A program made the translations under genes and the position numbers. DNA of 64,000 nt from Longispora fulva (GTDB lineage: Bacteria > Actinomycetota > Actinomycetes > Mycobacteriales > Micromonosporaceae): positions 1,364,001-1,428,000 of the forward strand of contig NZ_JADOUF010000001.1 in NCBI RefSeq assembly GCF_015751905.1, given 5' to 3'. The notes beneath the pieces were generated by a model, which had not been told where the DNA came from, ran no database searches, and saw only the letters and a program-made list of their open reading frames with translations. The first letter of the stretch is position 1. Each line of letters opens with the position of its first letter. Shown here piece by piece: positions 55,972 through 63,582 of this stretch.

Positions 55972-56985
55972 ATGGCACGGACTCCGCGCGGCGCGATGGG
56001 GCTCTTCCTGGCCCTGCTCGTGGTCGCCGCCGCGAGCCCCGCGGCAGCCGACCCGCCGCCAGGCCGATATCCCCAGCTCGTCGGCCTCACCACGGACGTG
56101 ACGGACAACCTGACCGAGGGCTTGTCCGGGGTACTGGGCACAGACGGCTCGCTGATCGGCGGCTGGGCCAGCGGCGGGGGCGGTGCGATCCAGACCCGGC
56201 CCACCGGATGCGTCTTCCCCCGGCCGGTCAACGGACCCGAGGCCCTCGCGGCGCTGCGGGCGGCCAACGGCGAGTTCGGCGGCGTCTTCCACGGCGTCGA
56301 CATCACCGGCTGCGTCGACTTCCTGTCCACCACGACGGCGGCGGACGTGCCCGGCTACACCAGCATCCCGTACGCCGTCGACGCGGTGACCTACGCGATC
56401 AACCAGGACAGCGACTTGCCGTCGAACCTGACCTACACGCAGTTGCAGCGGGTCTACCGCTGCCTGAACACCGGCTTCGGCGGCACGCCTGTCACGCCGG
56501 TGCTGCCAAGGGTCGGCTCGGGAACCCGCGCGTTCTGGCTGTCGCGGATGGGGGTCACCGAGGCGGACATCGCCGCCGGGGACTACCCCTGCCTCCGGAC
56601 CGTGGACGGCACGGTGCCGGACAACGACGGCGCGGTCCTCGTCGGCCACGACGACTACCTGATGCCGTACCTGGTGAGCCGGTACGTCGCCCAGGCCGGC
56701 AGCGCCACCATCCTGGCCTCGACCGGGGTCACGGTCGCCGACCGTCGAGGACCGGCCGTCCTGGGCAGCGTCGACAACGTCTCCCCGACCACCACCGGCG
56801 GCGGGCTCAACCGTGCACTGCGGCCCGAACTGCGCCGCCACGTCTACACCGTGCTGCCGAACACCAAGCTCCTCTACGAGCCGTACCACTTCCTCTTCGT
56901 CGCCGACGGCGCGACGGTGTGCCGGCAGCGGAGCACGATCGAGCGGTTCGGCTTCGGCTACCACGGCTGCGTGTACACCCCCTGA
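55972..56985 (+). CDS. Secreted PstS-like periplasmic-binding-fold protein
   Basis: The 337-residue protein has a signal peptide (MARTPRGAMGLFLALLVVAA, cleaved after ASPAAA) without a lipobox cysteine. The mature sequence fits the PBP-like phosphate-binding (PstS-type) fold: YPQLVGLTTDVTDNLTEGL at the ligand-loop position, then IPYAVDAVTYAI and VLPRVGSGTRAFWL. In true PstS the first block would read GSDTTQ; here it is TTDVTD, so ligand preference is uncertain. No transport genes are adjacent. A PHO-box-like site lies upstream. Confidence 0.7.
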   Translation: MARTPRGAMGLFLALLVVAAASPAAADPPPGRYPQLVGLTTDVTDNLTEGLSGVLGTDGSLIGGWASGGGGAIQTRPTGCVFPRPVNGPEALAALRAANGEFGGVFHGVDITGCVDFLSTTTAADVPGYTSIPYAVDAVTYAINQDSDLPSNLTYTQLQRVYRCLNTGFGGTPVTPVLPRVGSGTRAFWLSRMGVTEADIAAGDYPCLRTVDGTVPDNDGAVLVGHDDYLMPYLVSRYVAQAGSATILASTGVTVADRRGPAVLGSVDNVSPTTTGGGLNRALRPELRRHVYTVLPNTKLLYEPYHFLFVADGATVCRQRSTIERFGFGYHGCVYTP

Positions 56986-57044
56986 CGGCGGCCGCCGCGG
57001 GGAACCCGTCCGCGAGTACCGGGAAATCTGGGTTTCGGATCTGG

Positions 57045-57050
57045 CAAGCT
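57045..57050 (+). promoter_or_regulatory. -10 element, leaderless start of the HhH-GPD gene
   Basis: CAAGCT ends 6 nt before the ATG at 57057. Confidence 0.55.
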
Positions 57051-57056
57051 GGGCGG

Positions 57057-57638
57057 ATGAGCACGCTGTTTCTCGCCCAGGACCCGGCGGCCGACGAGCT
57101 GTTGCGCACCGACCCGCTCGCCCTGCTGATCGGGATGCTGCTCGACCAGCAGATCCCGCTGGAGAAGGCGTTCATCGGCCCGTACCTACTGGCCGGCCGC
57201 CTCGGCACCCCCCGGCTCGACGCCGCGGCGATCGCCGACCACGACCCCGAGGAGTTCGCCCGGATCTTCTCGACCGTCCCGGCGATCCACCGCTTCCCTG
57301 CCGCGATGGCCGAACGCACCCAGAAACTGTGCCGGGTGCTCCTCGACGACTTCGACGGCGACCCCGCCTCGGTGTGGACGGCCGCCACCAGTGGCGCGGA
57401 CCTGGTGAAACGGGTCGGCACCCTGCCGGGCTTCGGCAAGGCCAAGGCGCAGATCTTCACGGCCCTGCTCGGCAAGCAGTTCGGGGTGCGACCGACGGGC
57501 TGGCGCGCGGCGGCGGGGGATTTCGGGCCGGCCGGCACGTACCGGTCGGTGGCGGACATCGTGGACGCGGGGAGTCTGGGCAAGGTGCGCGACTTCAAGA
57601 AGAAGATGAAGGCCGCCGCGAAGTCGGCGAACGCCTGA
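57057..57638 (+). CDS. HhH-GPD base-excision-repair-like protein
   Basis: The 193-residue protein has the endonuclease III-like entry LIGMLLDQQIPLEKAF (about 24-39) and a helix-hairpin-helix LPGFGKAKAQIF (about 123-134). After it GVRPTGWR replaces the stretch where catalytic Asp normally follows (as in VDTH). I recall actinobacterial HhH-GPD proteins with this same block, so it is a real subfamily, but its activity is unclear. No iron-sulphur cysteines are present. It is a single leaderless gene. Confidence 0.8.
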   Translation: MSTLFLAQDPAADELLRTDPLALLIGMLLDQQIPLEKAFIGPYLLAGRLGTPRLDAAAIADHDPEEFARIFSTVPAIHRFPAAMAERTQKLCRVLLDDFDGDPASVWTAATSGADLVKRVGTLPGFGKAKAQIFTALLGKQFGVRPTGWRAAAGDFGPAGTYRSVADIVDAGSLGKVRDFKKKMKAAAKSANA

Positions 57639-57741
57639 CGGCCGCCCCGCCCGGACGGGGTGGCTCGGGCGGGCGTTCGTCGGCCTTGCGTCGGCGTGGC
57701 ACGCTGGCAGCTCACCCCGAGGATGAGCGAGGCCGGTTGTC

Positions 57742-58440
57742 GTGTTGTCTGCCCTGTGGGACCGTTTGGTCACCGTCCAGCCCCACCCGTCCCTGGTGCT
57801 CGTCATGGCCGCGGCCTTCGTGGCGGCGTGCGCCGTCGGTCCGAGCCAGGTCTGGCGACTGACCAGGGGTTTCGTCACGATCGCGCACGAGGGCGGCCAC
57901 GCGCTGGTCGCGGTGCTGTCCGGCCGGCGGCTGTCGGGCATCCGGCTGCACTCGGACAGTTCGGGCCTGACCCTGACCCGGGGGCGGCCGACCGGTCCGG
58001 GCATGGTGTTCACGGCCCTCGCCGGCTACGTCACCCCGTCCCTGCTCGGCCTCGGCGGCGCGGCGCTGCTGGCCGGCGGGCGGCCCACGGCGCTGCTGTG
58101 GGGGAGCATGCTGCTGCTGCCCTGCATCCTGATCATGGTCCGGAACGTCTTCGGCATCCTGTCGGTGCTGGTCACGATGGGGATCCTGTTCGCGGTGTCG
58201 TGGTTCGGCTCCTCGGACGTGCAGGGCGTCTTCGGGTACCTGCTGGTGTGGTTCCTGCTCCTCGGCGGCGTGCGTCCGGTGTTCGAGCTGCAGGCGATGC
58301 GCCGCCGGGGCCGCGCGCCGGACTCCGACGCCGACCAGTTGGCCCGGCTGACCCGGGTGCCGGGGCTGGTCTGGGTGGGTTTCTTCCTGCTGTTCGCCGT
58401 CGGCGCGCTGGTGTTGGGCGGCAGGTGGCTTATCGTGTGA
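57742..58440 (+). CDS. M50-type membrane zinc metallopeptidase
   Basis: The 232-residue polytopic protein has the zinc motif HEGGH in TIAHEGGHALVAVL (H49, E50, H53) and at least five further helices. It fits the M50B-like actinobacterial group, site-2-protease relatives that cut within or near the membrane; its substrate is unknown. The usual third metal ligand (Asp in a later LDG/NxxPxxxLDG motif) is not evident, as the later helices show NVFGILSV and VRPVFELQA. The GTG at 57742 has a weak GCGAGG upstream. Confidence 0.75.
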   Translation: MLSALWDRLVTVQPHPSLVLVMAAAFVAACAVGPSQVWRLTRGFVTIAHEGGHALVAVLSGRRLSGIRLHSDSSGLTLTRGRPTGPGMVFTALAGYVTPSLLGLGGAALLAGGRPTALLWGSMLLLPCILIMVRNVFGILSVLVTMGILFAVSWFGSSDVQGVFGYLLVWFLLLGGVRPVFELQAMRRRGRAPDSDADQLARLTRVPGLVWVGFFLLFAVGALVLGGRWLIV

Positions 58441-58559
58441 CGGAAACAGACCACTATGGACTGACAAGTAGCGGACAGGGTGCTGACGCGGCATAAGATC
58501 CACTGTTATGGATGTACGGGTGGTGTAACCGCCACATCCCTCAGTGAGAGTGAGTCGCT

Positions 58560-61340
58560 ATGAGCAGACGCTTCGCCGCGGGCGGCACTGTCGCACTCGT
58601 CGCCGGCCTCCTGGCCGCCGTGTCCACGAGCGCGCAGGCCGCCCCGCCGTCTCTCCAGGCCCGGGCCGTCGCCTCGGCCGACGCCTCGATCAGGTCTCAT
58701 CCCGACGCGGTCAGCGCGGCCCCGGGCGACGCGTACACCGTCGCCCGCACGGTCACGGAACCCTCCGGCGCGTCGCACGTGCGCTACACCCGCACGTACG
58801 CCGGGCTGCCGGTGCTCGGCGGCGACTTCGTCGTGCACAACGCGCCCGGCGGCACCCTGGCCGGGGTCACCAACGCCCTGGCCGCCCCGCTCGCGGTGGA
58901 CACGAAGGCCGCCGTCCCCGCGGTGCGGGCAGCGTCGGCCTCCCGGGCGGCGTTCAGTGGCACGGTCAGCGGCGCGGACGCGCCCCGGCTGGTCGTGGAC
59001 GCCACCTCCGGCACGGGTCACCTCGCGTGGGAGACCGTCGTGCGGGGGACCCGCGCGCAGACCCCCAGCGTGCTGCACGTGCTGACCGACGCGCGGACCG
59101 GCGCGGTCACCGGCTCCTTCGACGAGGTCAAGACCCTGAGCGGCCCGGGCACCGGCGGCACGGGCGGCGGCGGCCTCGCTTCGGACGGCCCGGGTGTCGG
59201 CGGCACCGGCACCGGCGACCGCACGACGGACGGTCCGGGGACGGTCGGCACCGGCACCGGCGAGTTCGCGGCGGACGGCCCCGGCACCACGGGGACCGGC
59301 GGCGGCGACCTCCCCAACGGGCTGAACGTCGCGGGTACCGGCAAAAGCATCTACTCGGGCACGGTCACGATCGACACCACCCCGTCGTACTCGATGGTGG
59401 ACCCGTCGCACGGCAACAACTCCACGTGCGACATGAACCAGGGCTCCGGCACGTGCACGACGTTCACCGACGCGGACAACGTGTGGGGCGACGGCACCCA
59501 GGCCAACCGGCAGTCGGCGGGCGTGGACGCGCACTACGGCGCGGCGCTGACCTTCGACTACTTCAAGAACGTGCACGGTCGCAACGGCATCTTCGGCAAC
59601 GGCACCGGTGTGCCGAGCCGGGTGCACTACGGCAGCAACTACATCAACGCGTTCTGGAACGGCTCGACGATGACCTACGGCGACGGGCAGAACAACCAGC
59701 GCCCGCTGGTCGCCATCGACGTCGCCGGGCACGAGATGGGCCACGGCATCACCGAGAACATCATCCCGGGCGGCCTGACCTACGCGGGCGAGTCCGGCGG
59801 GCTGAACGAGTCCGCGAGCGACATCTGGGGCACGATGGTGGAGTACTCGGCGAACAACGCCAGCGACCCCGGCGACTACCTGATCGGCGAGAAGATCAAC
59901 ATCTTCGGCAACGGGAACCCGCTGCGGTGGATGTACGACCCGAAGCTCGACGGCTCCTCGAAGAACTGCTGGTACGACGGCATCGGCAACATCGACGTGC
60001 ACTACTCCTCGGGCGTCGGCAACCTGGCGTACTACTTCCTCGCCGAGGGCAGCACGGCCAACGCCCCGCTGTGCCCGGGCGCGTCGCCGGTGACCGGGGT
60101 CGGCCGGGACAAGGCCGCGAAGATCTGGTACCGGGCGATGGACCTGTACTTCACCAGCTCCACGAAATACGTCGCCGTCGGCGCGAACGACGCGCGCGCG
60201 GCCACCCTGTCCGCGGCGTCGGACCTGTACGGGCTGTGCTCGACGGAGTACAAGGCCGTGCAGGGCGCGTGGACCGGCGTGAACGTCGCTGGCGAGGACG
60301 CGCCGTGCACCACCCCGGGCACCCGGGTCGCCCGCGACTACAACGGCGACGGGCGCTCCGACCTGGCGTTGACCGGTGGCTCGGGCTGGACGACGGTGCC
60401 GGTGGCCTTCGGCAACGGCGCGGGCTCGTTCAGCGTCACGAACAACGGCGTGACCAACTTCCCGGGCTGGGCCGCCACGGCTGGCGTCCAGGCGGTCTCC
60501 GGTGACTTCAACGGCGACGGCCGGGCCGACATCGCCCTCGCGGGCGGCTCCGGCTGGACCACGGTGCCGGTGGCGTTCTCCAACGGCAACGGCACGTTCA
60601 CCGTCACCAACAACGGCGTCGCGAACTTCCCGGGCTGGGCGACCACCCCGGGCGTGAAGCTCCTCTCCGGTGACTTCAACGGCGACGGCCGGGCCGACCT
60701 GGCGTTGACCGGCGGCGGGGGCTGGACGACGGTACCCGTCGCGTTCTCCAACGGGAACGGCACGTTCACCGTCACCAACAACGGGGTCGCGAACTTCCCC
60801 GGCTGGGCCGCGACGGCCAACGTCAAGGCCGTGGCCGGCGACTTCAACGGCGACGGTCGGGCGGACATCGTGCTGACCGGCGGCAGCGGCTGGACGACGG
60901 TGCCGGTGGCGTTCTCCAACGGGAACGGCACGTTCAATGTCACGAACAGCGGCGTGGCGAACATCCCGGGCTGGGCGACGACGCCCGGCGTGCAGGTGGC
61001 CGCCGGCGACATCAACGGCGACGGCCGCGCGGACTTCCTGCTCACGGGCGGTTCGGGCTGGACGACGGTGCCGGTGGCGTTCTCCAACGGCAACGGCACG
61101 TTCACCGTCACCAACAACGGCGTCGCGAACATCCCGGGCTGGGCGACCACCCCGGGTGTGCAGGTCGCGGCCGGTGACTTCAACGGCGACGGCCGGACCG
61201 ACTTCGCCCTCGCGGGCGGTTCGGGCTGGACAACGGTGCCGGTGGCGTTCTCCAACGGCAACGGCACGTTCACCGTCACCAACAACGGGGTCGCCAACTT
61301 CCCGGGCTGGGCGACGACGCCCGGCGTGAAGCTGGTCTGA
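58560..61340 (+). CDS. Secreted M4 (thermolysin-like) metallopeptidase with VCBS/FG-GAP-like tandem repeats
   Basis: The 926-residue extracellular protease has a signal peptide (about 1-28), an FTP/PepSY-type propeptide (about 30-190), and a Gly/Thr-rich linker of four 15-residue repeats (195-253). The M4 catalytic domain follows, with zinc motif HEMGH (H391, E392, H395), third ligand E417 in GGLNESASDIWG and a later SSGVGNLAYYFLAEG segment. From residue 595 to the end run six 56-residue repeats, each starting NGDGR, the calcium-binding FG-GAP/VCBS motif. The ATG at 58560 has no clear Shine-Dalgarno; TAAGAT at 58494-58499 may be the -10. Confidence 0.92.
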   Translation: MSRRFAAGGTVALVAGLLAAVSTSAQAAPPSLQARAVASADASIRSHPDAVSAAPGDAYTVARTVTEPSGASHVRYTRTYAGLPVLGGDFVVHNAPGGTLAGVTNALAAPLAVDTKAAVPAVRAASASRAAFSGTVSGADAPRLVVDATSGTGHLAWETVVRGTRAQTPSVLHVLTDARTGAVTGSFDEVKTLSGPGTGGTGGGGLASDGPGVGGTGTGDRTTDGPGTVGTGTGEFAADGPGTTGTGGGDLPNGLNVAGTGKSIYSGTVTIDTTPSYSMVDPSHGNNSTCDMNQGSGTCTTFTDADNVWGDGTQANRQSAGVDAHYGAALTFDYFKNVHGRNGIFGNGTGVPSRVHYGSNYINAFWNGSTMTYGDGQNNQRPLVAIDVAGHEMGHGITENIIPGGLTYAGESGGLNESASDIWGTMVEYSANNASDPGDYLIGEKINIFGNGNPLRWMYDPKLDGSSKNCWYDGIGNIDVHYSSGVGNLAYYFLAEGSTANAPLCPGASPVTGVGRDKAAKIWYRAMDLYFTSSTKYVAVGANDARAATLSAASDLYGLCSTEYKAVQGAWTGVNVAGEDAPCTTPGTRVARDYNGDGRSDLALTGGSGWTTVPVAFGNGAGSFSVTNNGVTNFPGWAATAGVQAVSGDFNGDGRADIALAGGSGWTTVPVAFSNGNGTFTVTNNGVANFPGWATTPGVKLLSGDFNGDGRADLALTGGGGWTTVPVAFSNGNGTFTVTNNGVANFPGWAATANVKAVAGDFNGDGRADIVLTGGSGWTTVPVAFSNGNGTFNVTNSGVANIPGWATTPGVQVAAGDINGDGRADFLLTGGSGWTTVPVAFSNGNGTFTVTNNGVANIPGWATTPGVQVAAGDFNGDGRTDFALAGGSGWTTVPVAFSNGNGTFTVTNNGVANFPGWATTPGVKLV
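59142..59318 (+). repeat. 45-bp tandem repeats in the M4 linker
   Basis: Four in-frame units (59142, 59187, 59232, 59277; the last 42 bp) encode GPG-x-x-GTG-type 15-residue repeats between propeptide and catalytic domain. Confidence 0.85.
60342..61337 (+). repeat. 168-bp tandem repeats in the M4 peptidase C-terminus, six units
   Basis: Units start at 60342, 60510, 60678, 60846, 61014 and 61182 (last one shortened). They are highly similar at DNA level (for example GGCTGGACGACGGTGCCGGT blocks in most), pointing to recent duplication or gene conversion. Confidence 0.95.
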
Positions 61341-61346
61341 CCGACC

Positions 61347-61385
61347 GGCGCTCCCCGCGCGACCACCCTGCGCGCGGGGAGCGCC
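61347..61385. terminator. Perfect 15-bp hairpin between convergent genes
   Basis: GGCGCTCCCCGCGCG and CGCGCGGGGAGCGCC flank a 9-nt loop. It starts 7 nt after the M4 stop and ends 7 nt before the TetR stop, so it can serve both genes. Confidence 0.85.
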
Positions 61386-61391
61386 CCCTTG

Positions 61392-61949
61392 TCATTCCCG
61401 GAAGCCCCGGCCCAGCCGGACCAGGGCGTCGTCCAGCAGCTCCGGCAGGTCGCCCTCCCCGGTGTCGGTCCAGGTCCGGATCACGGCCATCCAGGCCCCG
61501 ACCACGGCCCCGACCAGCACCCGGGTGTCGGCGGGATCGGCGTCCAGTGCGGTGACGATCATCTCCTGGGTCTGGTGCAGGTTCTCCCACATCCGGGCCC
61601 GCAACTGCGGAACGGACAAACTCAGCCGGGTACGCGCGAGAATGCGCTCCCCGTCCTCCGCGTAGATCGGCACGAACACCTCGCGGAGCACCGCCCGGAT
61701 CGCGTCCACGGGCGGCTCCCCGGCCGGCCGGCGCCGCAACGCCTCCACGATCAGCGGGTCGTACTCGTCCTCGACGACCACGTCCTCCTTCGTCGCGAAG
61801 TACCGGAAGAAGGTGCTCGGGGACACCTCGGCGGCTGCGGCGATCTGGTCGACCGTGGTCGCCTCGTACCCCTGGAGGTCGAAGAGTCGCAGCGCCTCGG
61901 TCTGGATGGACCGGCGGGTCCGCAGCTTCTTCATCTCCCGCAGGCTCAT
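61392..61949 (-). CDS. TetR/AcrR-family regulator
   Basis: The 185-residue protein has an N-terminal TetR HTH (about 10-55; TEALRLFDLQGYEATTVDQI, VSPSTFFRYFATKEDVV) and a ligand domain. It starts with ATGA overlapping the MFS stop, so it is the second gene of the MFS-tetR operon. CAGAAT ending 6 nt before its ATG also allows a separate leaderless transcript. It probably represses the exporter promoter (direct repeats at 63282-63305) and possibly the divergent mbtH-NRPS promoter. Confidence 0.9.
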   Translation of the reverse strand: MSLREMKKLRTRRSIQTEALRLFDLQGYEATTVDQIAAAAEVSPSTFFRYFATKEDVVVEDEYDPLIVEALRRRPAGEPPVDAIRAVLREVFVPIYAEDGERILARTRLSLSVPQLRARMWENLHQTQEMIVTALDADPADTRVLVGAVVGAWMAVIRTWTDTGEGDLPELLDDALVRLGRGFRE

Positions 61950-63268
61950 GCCCTCATTCTGCCGGACAACCCGAACCCGGCCAGGGCCGCGCCGAACGCC
62001 ACGCACACCACGCACGTGGCCAGGACCAGCCGCATCCCGCCGACCAGGTCCGGCAGTCGCCCGGACAGCAGGCTACCGAGGACGGCGACCCCGAGCGCGC
62101 CGCCGACCTGCCGCATGGCCTGCACGGCGGCCGAGCCGATTCCCGTCCGCTCGGCCGGCAGCGTGGCCAGCACGGTGTCCATCGCCGGCACCAGGGACGC
62201 CCCGGTGCCGACCCCGAGCACGGACAGCCACAGCGCGGTCCAGCCGTAGCCGTCGGCGGCGTCGGTGGTCGCGCCCAACGCCAGGCCGACCGCGAGGACG
62301 ACGAGACCGCCGCCGACCGCGAGCCGGGGGCCGACCCGGGGCAGGATCCGGGAGCTGGCCAGCCCGGCGACGAGCAGGCCGGCCATCAGGGGGATGAGTC
62401 GCAGGCCGACGCCGAGCGCGTCGTAGCCGAGGACCTGGTGCAGGTAGAGCGGCAGGACGAACAGGACGCCCATCAGCCCGAACGTGGCGAGGGTGGCCAC
62501 GACGGAGCCCCAGAGGAAGTTGCGGTCGGCGTACAGCCGCAGGTCCAGCATGGGGTGCCGGGCCCGGCGCTGCCAGAGCAGGAACCCGGCGAGGCCGGCG
62601 ACCCCGGCGACGGTCCAGCCGGGGGAGCGCTCGATCGCGCCGTAGACCAGGGCGCCGAGACCGGCTACGGACAGCGCGACCCCGGCCAGGTCGACCGGCT
62701 CGGTCCCCGGGTTGCGGGACTCCGGCACCATCAGGGCCGTGACCAGCACGGCCAGCAGCACGACGGGCACGTTGATCAGGAAGATCGAGCCCCACCAGTA
62801 GTGGTCGAGCAGCCAGCCGCCGAGGACCGGGCCGAGCGGCAGGCCGAGGGCGACGCCGGCCGACCAGATCGCGATGGCCTTCGTGCGCTCGGCGGGCGGG
62901 AAGACCGAGGGGATCACGGCCATCGACAGCGGGATGATCAGGGCCGCCCCGAAGCCCATCGCGGCCCGCGCGGCGACCAGCCCGGGCACGCCCGTGGTGT
63001 AGCTGGCCGCCAGGGACGCCGCCCCGAAGAGCACGAGGCCGGTGATCAGGAGCTTCTTGCGGCCGTACCGGTCGCCGAGCAGCCCGGCGGGGAGCAGCAG
63101 CACGGCGAACACCACGAGGTAGCCGTCCACGATCCACTGCAGGTCGCCCGTGTCGGCGCGCAGCGCCCCGGCGAGGGTGGGCAGGGCCACGTTGAGCACG
63201 GTCGAGTCGAGCCCGATGACGAGGACGGAGAGCACGAGGGCCGCGAGGGCCCACCAGCGACGGTTCAT
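61946..63268 (-). CDS. MFS exporter of the DHA2/EmrB-QacA type
   Basis: The 440-residue protein has about twelve to fourteen helices. Family motifs include LDSTVLNVALPTL in helix 1 (motif D1), GDRYGRKKLL (motif A) and AGVALGLPLGPVLGGWLL (motif C of antiporters). Such proteins export drugs or finished natural products using the proton gradient. Being divergent from mbtH and an NRPS gene, it is a plausible self-resistance/product exporter. The ATG at 63268 has TACTCT ending 6 nt before it. Confidence 0.92.
   Translation of the reverse strand: MNRRWWALAALVLSVLVIGLDSTVLNVALPTLAGALRADTGDLQWIVDGYLVVFAVLLLPAGLLGDRYGRKKLLITGLVLFGAASLAASYTTGVPGLVAARAAMGFGAALIIPLSMAVIPSVFPPAERTKAIAIWSAGVALGLPLGPVLGGWLLDHYWWGSIFLINVPVVLLAVLVTALMVPESRNPGTEPVDLAGVALSVAGLGALVYGAIERSPGWTVAGVAGLAGFLLWQRRARHPMLDLRLYADRNFLWGSVVATLATFGLMGVLFVLPLYLHQVLGYDALGVGLRLIPLMAGLLVAGLASSRILPRVGPRLAVGGGLVVLAVGLALGATTDAADGYGWTALWLSVLGVGTGASLVPAMDTVLATLPAERTGIGSAAVQAMRQVGGALGVAVLGSLLSGRLPDLVGGMRLVLATCVVCVAFGAALAGFGLSGRMRA
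61956..61961 (-). promoter_or_regulatory. -10 element, possible internal leaderless start of tetR
   Basis: CAGAAT on the minus strand lies inside the end of the MFS gene and ends 6 nt before the ATG at 61949. Confidence 0.4.
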
Positions 63269-63274
63269 GAAATG

Positions 63275-63280
63275 AGAGTA
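63275..63280 (-). promoter_or_regulatory. -10 element, leaderless start of the MFS gene
   Basis: TACTCT on the minus strand ends 6 nt before the ATG at 63268; TTGACA-like hexamers lie upstream. Confidence 0.5.
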
Positions 63281-63281
63281 G

Positions 63282-63305
63282 CTGTCAAATAGTAGTGACT
63301 GTCAA
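63282..63305. promoter_or_regulatory. Direct repeat CTGTCAA in the MFS promoter, probable TetR site
   Basis: CTGTCAA at 63282-63288 and 63299-63305 (17-bp period) lie at about -14 to -37 of the MFS start. The minus-strand copies read TTGACAG and can also act as -35 elements. Confidence 0.4.
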
Positions 63306-63384
63306 GAGGGGGATATAGGCGGCGTATAGCGGAAGGTCGCATCGTGCTCGGTGGACCCCGCCGAGTCGAGAGCAGGAGCGAGCC

Positions 63385-63582
63385 ATGTCTGACGACCGCA
63401 CGTACCGCGTGGTGCGTAACGACGAGGAGCAGTACTCGCTGTGGTGGGCGGACCGGCAGCCCCCCGCCGGCTGGGCCTTCGACGGCCCTGAGGCCAGCCG
63501 CGAGGAGTGCCTGGCCCGGATCGGCGAGATCTGGACCGACCTGCGCCCGCTGAGCCTGCGTGAGCGGATGGCGAACGCATGA
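63385..63582 (+). CDS. MbtH-like protein
   Basis: The 65-residue protein is an NRPS adenylation-domain chaperone. The family core is visible: NDEEQYSLWWADRQPPAGW, then ECLARIGEIWTDLRPLSLRERM, with the conserved Trp residues and the PAGW turn. Length is typical. AGGAG lies 6-7 nt before the ATG. The NRPS gene overlaps its stop by ATGA, so they are co-translated. TATAGG (63314-63319) and TATAGC (63325-63330) in the divergent gap may be -10 elements. Confidence 0.94.
   Translation: MSDDRTYRVVRNDEEQYSLWWADRQPPAGWAFDGPEASREECLARIGEIWTDLRPLSLRERMANA

Noticed and set aside
54648-56101. Long alternative frame over the phosphoesterase gene
   Set aside because: It lacks motifs; the chosen frame has signal peptide and ordered metallophosphoesterase motifs.
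60342-61337. Regular spaced repeats that might suggest a CRISPR array
   Set aside because: The repeats are contiguous 168-bp coding units without unique spacers and encode NGDGR modules.
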